Of a DNA stretch of 64,000 nucleotides, positions 25,748 to 34,392 are shown one piece after another; positions within the stretch are counted from its first letter, which is position 1; every line of letters begins with the position of its first letter. Source of the stretch: Gammaproteobacteria bacterium (GTDB lineage: Bacteria; Pseudomonadota; Gammaproteobacteria; Nevskiales; Nevskiaceae); assembly GCA_022599775.1 (NCBI GenBank), contig JAHZLQ010000014.1, forward strand, positions 1 through 64,000, in the 5' to 3' direction. Under the pieces are notes generated by a model. That model was not told the DNA's origin, ran no database searches, and was given only the letters and a program-made list of their open reading frames with translations. A program made the translations under genes and the position numbers.

Positions 25748-26959
25748 TCAGATGAATACGTCGGTGTTGTCGCGCCCCAGCATGAATCCACCGAAATTGC
25801 GGCCGAACTGGTCGGGGTTGTTGGCGTAGTGCCCACGTGCCGCGTAGATGTCGAACATGTAGCGATGCAGCGGAAAGTCGGTGAAGATGCCGCGCCCGCC
25901 GCAAGCCGAAAACAGCTGATAGGCATGGCGGGCGCAACGATCGACCACCTGCGCTGCCTGTGCCCGGAAGTGGAGGCGCTGCTGCATGTCGTCCAGCGGT
26001 TCGCCGGCCCGTACCTTGTCCATCAGCACGCGGAAGTTGCGGTCCAGCACCAGCTTCATTTCATCGATGGCGATGGCGGTCTCGGCCACCGCCACCTGCG
26101 CCGGCCCCTGCTCGGATGTCTTGTTGCCCATGTCGCCGACACGAACCTTGGCGAAATCGAGGAACACGTTCAGCGCGCCCTGCAAGCCGCCGATCGCGGC
26201 CGAGGACACGGCGCGTACGAAGATCTGCCCGAACGGCAGCTTGTAAAGATCCGAGGTAAAGGTCTTGCCTCCGGGATTGGTGCCCATGAAGCCGTCGATT
26301 CCACGATGCGTGCGGTATTCCGGCACGAACACGTCCTTGACCACGATGTCCTTGGAGCCGGTGCCCTTGAGGCCCATCACGTGCCAGGTGTCGATCACCT
26401 CGAAATCCGACTTCGGCAGCAGAAAGGTGCGGTACTCCGGCGGCTGGCCCTCATTAAAGATGAGACCGCCCAGGAAGACCCAGTCGCAGTGGTCGACGCC
26501 GCTCGAAAAGCCCCAGCGTCCCGAGAACCGGAAGCCCCCCTCCACCGGAGTGACCTGCCCCTTGGGCATGTAGGTGGAGGCGATCAGCACCGAGCTGTCG
26601 TCCTTCCAGACATCCTCGGCGGCACGCGGATCGAACAGGGCGATCTGCCAGTTGTGCACGCCGATCACGCCGTAGATCCAGGCGGTGGACATGCAGCCCT
26701 CGGCCAACGTCATGCAGATGTCGTAGAACACCTGCGGGTCCATCTCGTAGCCGCCGTAGCGCTTGGGTTTGAGCACGTCGAACAGGCCCGCCGCCTTCAT
26801 CTCGGCCACCGTGGCCACCGGAACACGGCGCTCCGATTCCGCCTGCGCGGCGCGTTCGATCAGCTTCGGCACCAGATCCCGTGCGCGCTGCACCAGAACC
26901 TGCGGGCTCACGGGTACGGCCTGGGACGAAACCTGGGCGGTCTTGAGTTCGCTCTGCAC
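25748..26959 (-). CDS. hsaA: HsaA-like flavin-dependent monooxygenase (3-HSA hydroxylase)
   Basis: A 403-residue oxygenase of the acyl-CoA-dehydrogenase-fold flavin monooxygenases. Motifs: DVLKPKRYGGYEMDPQVFYDI, GCMSTAWIYGVIGVHNWQIA, SGRWGFSSGVDHCDWVFLG and the C-terminal YQLFSACGGRGIFTDFPLHRYMFDIYAARGHYANNPD, all typical of HsaA/TesA2. It would hydroxylate the phenolic secosteroid 3-HSA to a catechol, using reduced flavin from a separate reductase (HsaB), which is not in the window. The GTG at 26959 is chosen because AAGGAGA lies just upstream. First gene of the leftward kstD operon. Confidence 0.85.
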   Translation of the reverse strand: MQSELKTAQVSSQAVPVSPQVLVQRARDLVPKLIERAAQAESERRVPVATVAEMKAAGLFDVLKPKRYGGYEMDPQVFYDICMTLAEGCMSTAWIYGVIGVHNWQIALFDPRAAEDVWKDDSSVLIASTYMPKGQVTPVEGGFRFSGRWGFSSGVDHCDWVFLGGLIFNEGQPPEYRTFLLPKSDFEVIDTWHVMGLKGTGSKDIVVKDVFVPEYRTHRGIDGFMGTNPGGKTFTSDLYKLPFGQIFVRAVSSAAIGGLQGALNVFLDFAKVRVGDMGNKTSEQGPAQVAVAETAIAIDEMKLVLDRNFRVLMDKVRAGEPLDDMQQRLHFRAQAAQVVDRCARHAYQLFSACGGRGIFTDFPLHRYMFDIYAARGHYANNPDQFGRNFGGFMLGRDNTDVFI

Positions 26960-27052
26960 GGCGTTCTCCTTGGGAAGGTGTGCGGGCAACACGGGCGACC
27001 GGCGGCCCCCTCGTCATCGCCGCCGATTTCACACGCCGCGCCGCGCAATGGC

Positions 27053-27069
27053 TTCACCCAAAGTGAGTA
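27053..27069 (+). promoter_or_regulatory. Steroid-block 17-bp element, copy 1
   Basis: TTCACCCAAAGTGAGTA, a weaker match to the element TTCACCC-N4-GGACGA shared by several promoters of the steroid block. It lies between the divergent hsaA-like and kshA-like genes, 94 bases from the former start. Confidence 0.45.
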
Positions 27070-27122
27070 GCCGGCGCGACACGCAAGATTCGCCGATTCC
27101 CGTCGATCAATGGATCACCGGG

Positions 27123-27139
27123 TTCACTCAAATGGATGA
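27123..27139 (+). promoter_or_regulatory. Steroid-block 17-bp element, copy 2
   Basis: TTCACTCAAATGGATGA, in the same divergent region and the same orientation as copy 1, starting 70 bases further right and 66 bases before the kshA-like start codon. Confidence 0.5.
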
Positions 27140-27204
27140 TGTCGTCGCTACGAGCCCTGCTCAGACTGAGCGGCATTTCCGGGTACCGGTTGGGAGCAAG
27201 CACG

Positions 27205-28311
27205 ATGGCCACAGTCATGAGAAGCGCGAGCGGTTCGGCGCCGATGCATCAAATCGAGGCGGCGACGCCGGTCGAACGCTATGCGCGTGGCTGGCACTGC
27301 CTCGGATTGGCGAAAGACTATCGCGACGGCAAGCCGCATTCGCTGAGCGCCTTCGGGACCCGGCTGGTGGTGTTCCCGGATCAGCAGGGCGAGCTCAAGA
27401 TTCTGACCGCGTGGTGCCCGCACATGGGCGCCGACCTGGGGCTGGGCGAACTCAAGGACGGCACCGTGGCCTGCCGCTTTCACGGCTGGCAATGGGGGGG
27501 CGATGGTGGATGCACGCATATTCCCTATGCCAAGCGGATTCCACCCAAGGCGCGCATCCAGCCCTGGTCGACGATGGAGGAGAACGGCCTGCTGTTCGTG
27601 TGGAACGATCCGGAGGGCAATCCGCCGCCGCCGGAGGTCGCGATTCCGCGCATGGAGCAGGCACTGTCGGACGAATGGTCCGACTGGTCGATCGTGAAAT
27701 GGACGATCAACAACAACTGCCGTGAGTTGATCGACAATCAGTCCGACCTCGCGCATTTCGAAACCGTGCACGGTCCGTTCAAACTGGTGTACTTCGCCAA
27801 TCTGTTCGACGGCCACAAAGTCTCGCAGGTGATGATGGGCGCCAACGAGCGCCTCGGCGGCGGCAAGCTGCTCAAGACCGTGGCGACCTACTTCGGACCG
27901 GCGTATCACATCACCCACATGAAGGGTGAATCGCAGGGCGTACCGATCGAATCGATCCTGCTGAACACGCATGTACCGATCGACCAGAACAATTTCGAAC
28001 TGCGTTTCGGCGTGATCGTGAAGAAGATTCCCGGGCTGTCCGAGGAACAGAACAACGAGATGATCAAGTCCTACGTGGAAGCGTCCTGTCAGGCCTTCGG
28101 CGAGGATGTCGAGATCTGGCACAACAAGGTCCGTATCGACAATCCGCTGCTGTGCGATGGTGATGGCCCAATCTATCAGCTGCGCCAGTGGTACGAACAG
28201 TTCTATGTCGATGCCGCCCAGATTCCGGCTGCACAGCGGCAACGGCGCATCATCGAGAATGACCTGGGCGTCGGCGACGAGAAGCCACCGGTCACCCACG
28301 TATTCGAGTAG
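27205..28311 (+). CDS. kshA: KshA-like 3-ketosteroid 9alpha-hydroxylase oxygenase
   Basis: A 368-residue Rieske non-haem iron oxygenase. The [2Fe-2S] ligands are C71 and H73 (CPHMGADLG) and C90 and H93 (CRFHGW); the mononuclear iron site includes H184 and H189 in NQSDLAHFETVHG. Sequence character and length match KshA, which with the reductase KshB hydroxylates C9 of androstadienedione and causes ring B to open. No KshB is in the window. The ATG at 27205 follows GGGAG; an ATG at 27217 is possible. It is divergent from the hsaA-kstD operon and converges with ksi. Confidence 0.87.
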   Translation: MATVMRSASGSAPMHQIEAATPVERYARGWHCLGLAKDYRDGKPHSLSAFGTRLVVFPDQQGELKILTAWCPHMGADLGLGELKDGTVACRFHGWQWGGDGGCTHIPYAKRIPPKARIQPWSTMEENGLLFVWNDPEGNPPPPEVAIPRMEQALSDEWSDWSIVKWTINNNCRELIDNQSDLAHFETVHGPFKLVYFANLFDGHKVSQVMMGANERLGGGKLLKTVATYFGPAYHITHMKGESQGVPIESILLNTHVPIDQNNFELRFGVIVKKIPGLSEEQNNEMIKSYVEASCQAFGEDVEIWHNKVRIDNPLLCDGDGPIYQLRQWYEQFYVDAAQIPAAQRQRRIIENDLGVGDEKPPVTHVFE

Positions 28312-28317
28312 CCGGAC

Positions 28318-28698
28318 TCAGGGGGCGAGTCCTTCCATGTCGCTGGGCCCCCAGAACGCACGCATGGAAATGAACCGGCCGGACTCGTCGAAACGCATCA
28401 CGTCGATCACCCGAATCACAGCGCGTCCACTCGGCATGGTCAGCTCCACATCGAACGCCATGGCGGCTTCGTCGCCGTGCGAGGCCCGTATCGGCGCCGC
28501 CAACCGCAGGCGCGCGCCGGTCTCGATCGAACGCTGATAGAACGCCGCGATGTCGGCACGACCGTTGATCACACCCTGCCCGACCGGGTCTTCGACGGTC
28601 GCATCGTCCGCGTACAGATTCACGATGCCTTGCCAGTCCGAGCGATTGAAGGCGTCGATGTAGGCCTGCATGGCCCGCTTCATGGAAAGCTCGCTCAT
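28318..28698 (-). CDS. ksi: Steroid delta5-3-ketoisomerase (KSI)
   Basis: A 126-residue NTF2-fold enzyme. Tyr13, Asp37 and Asp99 correspond to the catalytic Tyr14, Asp38 and Asp99 of the Comamonas testosteroni enzyme, and NLYADDATVEDPVGQGVINGRADIAAFYQRS is the family signature. KSI moves the 5,6 double bond of 3-oxo-delta5-steroids to the 4,5 position, giving the substrate for KstD and KshA. The ATG at 28698 gives the normal length. It is divergent from the first LuxR-type regulator and ends seven bases from the kshA-like stop. Confidence 0.9.
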   Translation of the reverse strand: MSELSMKRAMQAYIDAFNRSDWQGIVNLYADDATVEDPVGQGVINGRADIAAFYQRSIETGARLRLAAPIRASHGDEAAMAFDVELTMPSGRAVIRVIDVMRFDESGRFISMRAFWGPSDMEGLAP

Positions 28699-28854
28699 GC
28701 GGTTCCAATCCTTGTGCAGAGTTGGTCGGTCGAGACGAATCAGCTGCGTCGTGAGAAATTCGAACGATGCCGCCCTCCGGCCAAGCCGGAAAATGAACTC
28801 GCCATCATTGAAAAATCGCCAAGCAGATTTTTGCTTGTTATGGCGCCGCGTGTC

Positions 28855-28871
28855 TCGTCCGTTCGGGTGAA
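28855..28871 (-). promoter_or_regulatory. Steroid-block 17-bp element, copy 3
   Basis: On the minus strand TTCACCCGAACGGACGA, one of the best copies of the shared element. It lies in the 378-base region between ksi and the first LuxR-type gene, about 157 bases upstream of ksi and pointing towards it. Confidence 0.55.
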
Positions 28872-28953
28872 TCGCCGCGCGGAGCACGCTGGCTTACTCG
28901 ATCTGCGGATTGAGGTCCGACGATAAGCTGGATTTCTGCCTGAATTTTTGCCC

Positions 28954-28983
28954 TTGACGGCGTTCGATACGCCAGCGTATTGA
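28954..28983 (+). promoter_or_regulatory. Promoter with palindrome before luxR-type gene 1
   Basis: TTGACG (28954-28959) and TATTGA (28978-28983), 18 bases apart, form a plausible sigma70 promoter. The perfect inverted repeat ATACGC-CA-GCGTAT (28967-28980) fills the spacer and touches the -10 box, which would suit a repressor or autoregulator site. Confidence 0.45.
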
Positions 28984-29076
28984 TACTCCGTCCGAGTGGT
29001 CACAGAACCACGGATAAAGCGAATAAAAGGCCCTGGAACGGCCATCATCCGGCATGACGAAGAGGAGACCCAGTCA

Positions 29077-30285
29077 ATGCCCACGACAGTTGCATCTCTT
29101 GCCCAAGCGCGGCAAATCGACAGTCGGTCGCAATCGGTGCGAGCTTTGGAAATCTTCGATACCCAGGATTTCATCGACCTCGACAAACTGATCGGCGCCA
29201 TCTACGACGGCCCCACCGAATCCCCGCCCTGGCACAGCGCCATCGCATTGCTGCGTGAACGCCTCGGCGCCGCCCATGTCACGCTGATTCTGAGGCCACC
29301 GTCCTCCGAAGAATCCGGTGTGATGATCAACACCGGCAGCACCACCACGCAGGGCGTGAGGTCCTACGAAACCCACTTCTTCGCGCTCGACCCGTTCGTG
29401 CGGCTGCCGGAAGGCGAAGTCGTCACCGCCGAGGAACTGATCGGCTCGCAGTGGCTCAAGAGCGCGATGTATCAGGAATACCTGAAGCCGCTCGATATCC
29501 GTCATCTGCTGGGTGCGGACATCTACACGCGCGACGGCATCGAATGCCGCTTCCGCGTGACCCGCACCGGCGACTCGCCGAAGTTCGACTCGGAAGACAA
29601 GGCTCTGGTCCGCATGCTGCTGCCGCACCTCAAGCGCGCGATCCAGCTGCATGCACGACTCGACGTGCTCGAATGCGAATATCAGCTGTTTTCCGGCACG
29701 GTGAATCGTCTGCTGCTTGGCATGATCACCTTCGGGCCGGGCGGGGAGCTGATCGACATGAACCAGGAAGCGCGCCGCATCCTCGACGAAAAGGACGGCA
29801 TCAGCGCGATCGGCAAAACCCTGTGCGTGGACACCAGAAATGAAGGCCGCGAGTTGCAGCGCATGATCCGCAGCGCCGTCGCCGGCACCACCGAAGACGA
29901 TGGCCCCGGCGTGGTGGAGGCCATGTCGATCACGCGACCGTCCGGTCGTTCCAAGCTCGGCGTCCTGGTGCGCGCGATCCCGCTGGGACGCTGGTCCGAA
30001 AGCCGGCAACGCCCGGCAGCTGCCGTATTCCTGCGCGATCCGGAATCCAATGCCGCGCATCCGTCGCAGGAACTGGTGCGACGACTGTTCGGGCTGACGC
30101 GGATGGAAGCCGCGCTGGCCCTGCTGCTGGCGGACGGCCAGACCCTGGACGAAGCGGCGGAAAGCCTGGGCGTACGGCGCAACACCGCGCGTACGCATCT
30201 GCGCTCGATCTTCTGCAAGACCGGCGTCACGCGTCAGACCATGCTGGTGCGTCTGCTGCTCAACAGCGTGATCGCCCTGGGCTAG
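29077..30285 (+). CDS. LuxR-family regulator with PAS-like domain (TeiR/TesR-like)
   Basis: A 402-residue regulator. The N-terminal half opens with LIGAIYDGPTESPPWHSAIALLRERL; the middle, around residues 200-240, reads like a PAS domain (VNRLLLGMITFGPGGELIDMNQEARRIL); the C-terminal 65 residues are a LuxR helix-turn-helix (LTRMEAALALLLADGQTLDEAAESLGVRRNTARTHLRSIFCKTGVTRQTML). The steroid-responsive activator TeiR/TesR of Comamonas is of this family and size. AGAGGAGA precedes the ATG at 29077. Likely control of the steroid genes is inferred from position; ligand unknown. Confidence 0.85.
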   Translation: MPTTVASLAQARQIDSRSQSVRALEIFDTQDFIDLDKLIGAIYDGPTESPPWHSAIALLRERLGAAHVTLILRPPSSEESGVMINTGSTTTQGVRSYETHFFALDPFVRLPEGEVVTAEELIGSQWLKSAMYQEYLKPLDIRHLLGADIYTRDGIECRFRVTRTGDSPKFDSEDKALVRMLLPHLKRAIQLHARLDVLECEYQLFSGTVNRLLLGMITFGPGGELIDMNQEARRILDEKDGISAIGKTLCVDTRNEGRELQRMIRSAVAGTTEDDGPGVVEAMSITRPSGRSKLGVLVRAIPLGRWSESRQRPAAAVFLRDPESNAAHPSQELVRRLFGLTRMEAALALLLADGQTLDEAAESLGVRRNTARTHLRSIFCKTGVTRQTMLVRLLLNSVIALG

Positions 30286-30300
30286 TGCCGCCCCAGCATC

Positions 30301-30338
30301 GTCATTCCGGACAAGCCCTTGGCTTGATCCGGAATCCA
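30301..30338. repeat. Palindromic repeat / possible terminator
   Basis: TTCCGGA-CAAGCC-CTT-GGCTTG-ATCCGGAA forms a near-perfect hairpin just after the first LuxR-type gene. Repeats of this GTCATTCCGGA kind are scattered in many proteobacterial genomes. It has no T-run, so termination is uncertain. Confidence 0.5.
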
Positions 30339-30519
30339 CGCGACGCGCAGGTCGAGCGGCTCTGCTTGGTCAAGCAGGCCGTCGGCTACGACAAGCCGTG
30401 CAGTCCCCGCCGACTTTCCCGATAATGCGAGATCAGGGTTACGGTGGCATCGCCATCGTGTTTGCCGGGACGGAATCCGGCACCCGGCTCACGGCCGGAC
30501 GACCGCAGGGAGTGTTTGG

Positions 30520-31839
30520 GTGGGGACCGATCATCAGCGCGCCGTATCGAAACCGGCCGCACGCCTCGGCGTGCCAGCCATACTGCTATTGGGCGGTAGT
30601 GGCTTGCTCGTCTCTGCTTCAGTCTGGGCGCAGGCAGCCGATACCGCCTCCCCAAAGCCGTCCTGGGAATCGTGCCTGACCGAGCAGGACATGGATCAAC
30701 GCGTCTCGCGCTACAAGGCCAGCGTCGAGAAATACCGTCAGCAGGTCGCCGAACTCGAACAGGAGCTCGGCATCGCTCGCCGGCTGGCGGAAAAGAAGCT
30801 CGACACCGCGCCGCCCAGTTGCGAGCCACCGCAAAGCATCCTCGAAGAGCTCAGCAACGTGCGCTCCGCCCTCGCCGTGCGCAATGAAGAGGTCAAACGC
30901 CTGCAGTCACGCCTGCAATTCGCAGAGTCCGGTGACGGCGCGTCCACCGCACCGCCGCGCGTGCCCGCCCCCGTCAATGGCGGTCAAGTCCGCAATCTCC
31001 AGGCGCAGCTGGCTGCGGCACAGCGCGAAATCAACCAGCGCAGCGAGAATCAGGTCGAATTGCGTGAAAAGTTGCAGCGCTATGGAGAATCCCTGAACAC
31101 ATACGTGGCCCGCATCGACAGACTGGAAACACAACTGGCTGCGGCAACCGCGGGCGAAGCCGCGCCGTCCTCGGCCGACGGCGCTCAACTTGCGCAATTG
31201 CAGGCACAACTGAAGTTGACGCAGCAGCAGAACGAATCATTACGGGCCGATATTGAACGATTGAACCGGGTTGCCGGCTCGGACACAGCAGAACTGCAGA
31301 CCCAGGTTGCGACGCTGAGCACCGAACTGGCCAGCTTGCGGACACAACTGGCGGACCGTGATCAATCATTGCTGGCGTCGAAATCCGGCCGTGATCAGCT
31401 CAGCAATACATTGCGGGCACAGGCCGAAACCATCGATGCGCTGCAACAGCAGCTCGCGGCGGCGCGCGGCGAAACCCGTCGCACGGTCGCCGCAAGCGCA
31501 CAGGCCGCGCCCGCGGCCAAGGATCATGACGCCACGACACCGATGCCGGCACCGACCGCCCCGCCCGCCCCAGAGTCCGTCGCCGCGGTCATGCCGGCGC
31601 CCGTGCGACCCCGGACCGAAGTAATCAGCCGACGTTCCGCTCGCGCCGTGGGTCGCGCCGACGTCTACGAAATTCCGTCGCTGAAGTCGGCCCGGATCGG
31701 CTTTATCGACGACGGACGCCCGCTCAGTGTCACGGAACGCAGCCTGGATACGCAGCCCGCCTGGTACCGCGTGCGCACTGTTCAGGGCTCCGGCGGCTGG
31801 GTCCGTTCGGAGCAGTTGGAACTCAGCGACGCACAGTAG
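30520..31839 (+). CDS. Coiled-coil protein with C-terminal SH3-like domain
   Basis: A 439-residue protein starting at GTG 30520 after GGGAG. A hydrophobic segment (GVPAILLLGGSGLLVSASVWAQAA, about residues 17-40) looks like a signal peptide or anchor. Residues about 55-325 are a long coiled coil rich in Q, L, E and A (ELEQELGIARRLAEKK, LQAQLAAAQREI, LQQQLAAARGE). A proline-alanine linker leads to an SH3b-like end (GRADVYEIPSLKSARIGFIDDGRPLSVTERSLDTQPAWYRVRTVQGSGGWVRSEQLEL). Such proteins act at the cell wall; role here unknown. It lies inside the steroid block without an obvious link to it. Confidence 0.75.
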   Translation: MGTDHQRAVSKPAARLGVPAILLLGGSGLLVSASVWAQAADTASPKPSWESCLTEQDMDQRVSRYKASVEKYRQQVAELEQELGIARRLAEKKLDTAPPSCEPPQSILEELSNVRSALAVRNEEVKRLQSRLQFAESGDGASTAPPRVPAPVNGGQVRNLQAQLAAAQREINQRSENQVELREKLQRYGESLNTYVARIDRLETQLAAATAGEAAPSSADGAQLAQLQAQLKLTQQQNESLRADIERLNRVAGSDTAELQTQVATLSTELASLRTQLADRDQSLLASKSGRDQLSNTLRAQAETIDALQQQLAAARGETRRTVAASAQAAPAAKDHDATTPMPAPTAPPAPESVAAVMPAPVRPRTEVISRRSARAVGRADVYEIPSLKSARIGFIDDGRPLSVTERSLDTQPAWYRVRTVQGSGGWVRSEQLELSDAQ

Positions 31840-31853
31840 CCACGGCGCCGGCT

Positions 31854-32345
31854 TCAGGCACCTTCGGGGAGACGCTTGCCGCGCTGGGCGAGCAGGTGTG
31901 CGGTGATGTTCGGCGCCTCGTCGATCGGCGTCACGATCTCGTAAACACGCTCGTAACTGGCGTGCTGGATCAACCAGCGCCCGTCCTGTTTCACGTAGCG
32001 ATCCCGATACAGCGAGGTGCCGTCGGTGATGATCTTGCGGCGCAGATCCAGAAACCAGTCCTTGAGATACCAGACGCCGGTGGCCTCGCTCGGCGACACG
32101 AAATCGATCTCGGGATGATGGACGTTGTGTACCGCAATGGCCTCGGCATGGAAGGCGTAGGACAGCGCCTCCACGATCTTGTCGCGCCCCTGCGCTTCGA
32201 ACCGGTAAGTGCCGCCGACGTAGCAGACGCTGGCGTCCTCGGTGAACAAGCTGCGCACCTCGTCCACGTTGGCGGTATCGATACAGCGGCAATAGGCGTA
32301 CTTCACACGCCGGATCAGTTCCAGGTCTTCGAGTGGCAGTGACAT
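31854..32345 (-). CDS. SnoaL-like/NTF2-fold protein
   Basis: A 163-residue protein of the SnoaL-like polyketide-cyclase/NTF2 superfamily: LELIRRVKYAYCRCIDTANVDEVRSLFTEDASVCYVGG at the start and DRYVKQDGRWLIQHASYERVYEI later. Family members include isomerases, dehydratases and small hydrolases, and many sit in aromatic or steroid gene clusters without an assigned reaction. A good copy of the shared 17-bp element lies 59-75 bases upstream, which suggests it belongs to the steroid regulon. It converges with the coiled-coil gene. Confidence 0.82.
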   Translation of the reverse strand: MSLPLEDLELIRRVKYAYCRCIDTANVDEVRSLFTEDASVCYVGGTYRFEAQGRDKIVEALSYAFHAEAIAVHNVHHPEIDFVSPSEATGVWYLKDWFLDLRRKIITDGTSLYRDRYVKQDGRWLIQHASYERVYEIVTPIDEAPNITAHLLAQRGKRLPEGA

Positions 32346-32403
32346 CGGTGATCGTCCCTCTTCGCATGATCGGAAGAGTGTTGTTCACGATCCCGCGCTT
32401 GGC

Positions 32404-32420
32404 CTCACCCTTTGGGACGA
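32404..32420 (+). promoter_or_regulatory. Steroid-block 17-bp element, copy 4
   Basis: CTCACCCTTTGGGACGA, differing from the consensus TTCACCC-N4-GGACGA only at the first base. It lies 59-75 bases upstream of the SnoaL-like gene that is read leftwards. Confidence 0.55.
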
Positions 32421-32469
32421 CCGCCACGATCCCGAGTTTGGCCCGCCCGGACCCGTCGTGCCTGCGGTA

Positions 32470-32847
32470 TCAGGCCGCCCTGGCCTGCGGCGCCTTCGAA
32501 TCGAACCGGACCAGCACGGCCTGATTCTCACAGAAGCCGTAGTCGCCGGCGTCTTCACGTCCGGCGATCACCGACTCACACCGGTCCACGTTGCCGCAAT
32601 TCCGGCAACGAATCCGAGCCCTCTCGAGCTCCAGCGGAGCGAGGTCCGCAGGCAAGCTGTTCGACTGTACGCCACGATGCCTCAGCAAGCGGACCATGCG
32701 CGCCGGCAACTGGTCGAGCGTACGAAGTGACGCGCTCACCACCTGATGCGGGCGAAGGTCGAACACCGCTTCCAGAACCAGCAGCGCCAGGACAATTCCG
32801 AGCACGGCGTACAACAGTATGAGTACAGGGTCGTTATACATTTCCAT
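32470..32847 (-). CDS. Membrane-anchored cysteine-motif protein (DUF6455-like)
   Basis: A 125-residue protein with an N-terminal membrane segment (VLILLYAVLGIVLALLVLEAVF) followed by a cytoplasmic domain ending in a cysteine cluster CRNCGNVDRCESVIAG...YGFCENQAVL. Four cysteines with this spacing could bind zinc or a metal cluster, as in DUF6455-type proteins. Function unknown. The start at 32847 overlaps no other gene. An FNR-like site lies about 140 bases upstream, so oxygen-dependent control is possible but unproven. Confidence 0.65.
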   Translation of the reverse strand: MEMYNDPVLILLYAVLGIVLALLVLEAVFDLRPHQVVSASLRTLDQLPARMVRLLRHRGVQSNSLPADLAPLELERARIRCRNCGNVDRCESVIAGREDAGDYGFCENQAVLVRFDSKAPQARAA

Positions 32848-32981
32848 TCACTCCCATTCATGGGGTTTTCTGCCGCTGGTGACGGTCGTTGCGCCGGCTG
32901 TCACTGAGTGGCGATTCGGGAGACCGGTCGGTCTCGCGACCCAGGCTCCTGACCGGATTCTATGATTGGGTGCCTCAGCTG

Positions 32982-33001
32982 GCCTTGACCCGGATCAAGG
33001 C
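32982..33001. promoter_or_regulatory. FNR/ANR-like palindrome
   Basis: CCTTGACCCGGATCAAGG contains TTGAC-N4-ATCAA, close to the FNR/ANR consensus TTGAT-N4-ATCAA, inside a longer CCTTGA-N6-TCAAGG palindrome. It lies in the 330-base region between the DUF6455-like gene and the second LuxR-type gene; nothing else was recognised in that region. Confidence 0.4.
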
Positions 33002-33177
33002 AAAATGGCCGGCCGTCGACCGGCCCGACGGCGCCCGGCTTCTGGGTCCGAACGTTCATCCTCTGTTCGGACGAAGCCAGGGCCAAGGTCGACGTCGTAT
33101 CAAGTCGGTATGAATCGTTCAGTGCCATCCCGCCTTCGAGTGCCCGTCGGCTGGCCGCGCATGCGCCGGAGTCACGC

Positions 33178-34392
33178 ATGAGGTATCAGGACCGACAGGC
33201 CGCCAATGACGCGGTGACCGGCGGTGACAACTGGCAGCTGGATGCCGCCGCATCCCGGCCAATGCGGCTGCACAGTGGCTTCACGATGATGAACACGCTG
33301 GTGGGCGCGATCTACGACGGGCCCGGCGAATCGCCGCCGTGGCGGTCGGCGCTCCATGCCCTGCGCGATGCGTTCGAGGCCAAGCATGTGTCACTGACGA
33401 TCAGCCCGGACGACGTTCGCGACAGTGAAGTGCCGTGCGATACCGACACCGTGCGCACCGACGGGGTCCAGGCGTTTCAGCTGCACAACTTCGCGCTGGA
33501 CCCGTTTTCCGGTGTCGACCCCGGCACGATCGCAACGCCGGATGAGCTGCTGGGCCCGGCGTGGTTCGAAACCGCCCTGTACCGCGAATATCTGGTGCCG
33601 CTGGACCTCGGCCCGCTGCTAGGGGTCGACCTGCGTACCTCGGATGGCACGGCCTGTCGCATCCGCATTGCGCGCGCCAGTGGAATGCCCGCCTTCACGG
33701 AGCCGGAACGATCGCTGTGCCGGGTCCTGCTGCCGCATCTGCAGCGGGCGATTCAGATTCAGGCGCGCTGCGATACCCGCCGCGGCGAGCAGCAACTCTA
33801 TTCGGGCGTGATCGACCGTTTGCAGCTCGGCATCATCGGATTCGATGCCGCCGGACGGGTGCTCGCCACCAACCGTGAGGCAGACCGCATTCTCGAGCTT
33901 CGGGACGGCCTTCGGCTGATCGACCGCCGCCTGCACCTCGATCGGCATATCGAGGACCGCCGGCTGAACGCGCTGCTGGCCAAAGCCGCGCATAGCGCCG
34001 GCCTGCAGACGCCTGAGCTCATCCCCGGTCTTTCGGTACGCCGATCATCCGGTAGCGGCTCCCTGAGTCTGCTGCTGCGCTCGGTGCCGCCGCGCTTCAG
34101 CACCAGCGGCCAGCCCCGGCCGGTATCGATCCTGTTCCTGCGCGATTCGGAAACCGGCGGCTCACGGATGTCCGCCGACGCACTGCAACGGCGCTTCGGT
34201 CTGTCGCGCATGGAGGCGGCCCTTGCGCAGTGTCTTGCCGACGGACTGACACTGGAGGAATCGGCCGTCCAGCTCGGGCTGAAACAGGCTGTCGCCCGCA
34301 ACTACCTGCGCTTCATCTTCAGCAAGACCGGCGTCACGCGTCAGACCATGCTGGTGCGCAAGCTGGCTGGCTGGACGGCGTCCCTTGGCTGA
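33178..34392 (+). CDS. Second LuxR-family PAS regulator, paralogue of the first
   Basis: A 404-residue regulator clearly related along its whole length to the one at 29077: LVGAIYDGPGESPPWRSALHALRDAF near the start, the LYREYLVPLDLGPLLGVDLRTSDG block, a PAS-like IDRLQLGIIGFDAAGRVLATNREADRIL, and the C-terminal helix-turn-helix. In its recognition helix the usual RNTARTHL is replaced by KQAVARNYL, so its DNA target may differ or binding may be weakened. Its stop overlaps the OYE-family gene by eight bases, linking it to an enzyme gene. Role as steroid-pathway regulator is inferred. Confidence 0.83.
   Translation: MRYQDRQAANDAVTGGDNWQLDAAASRPMRLHSGFTMMNTLVGAIYDGPGESPPWRSALHALRDAFEAKHVSLTISPDDVRDSEVPCDTDTVRTDGVQAFQLHNFALDPFSGVDPGTIATPDELLGPAWFETALYREYLVPLDLGPLLGVDLRTSDGTACRIRIARASGMPAFTEPERSLCRVLLPHLQRAIQIQARCDTRRGEQQLYSGVIDRLQLGIIGFDAAGRVLATNREADRILELRDGLRLIDRRLHLDRHIEDRRLNALLAKAAHSAGLQTPELIPGLSVRRSSGSGSLSLLLRSVPPRFSTSGQPRPVSILFLRDSETGGSRMSADALQRRFGLSRMEAALAQCLADGLTLEESAVQLGLKQAVARNYLRFIFSKTGVTRQTMLVRKLAGWTASLG

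Noticed and set aside
27925..27950. GGGTGAA inside the kshA-like coding region as an operator
   Set aside because: The second half-site is missing and the stretch is coding sequence.
30305..30334. Rho-independent terminator after the first LuxR-type gene
   Set aside because: The hairpin is strong but has no T-run; it is better described as a dispersed palindromic repeat.
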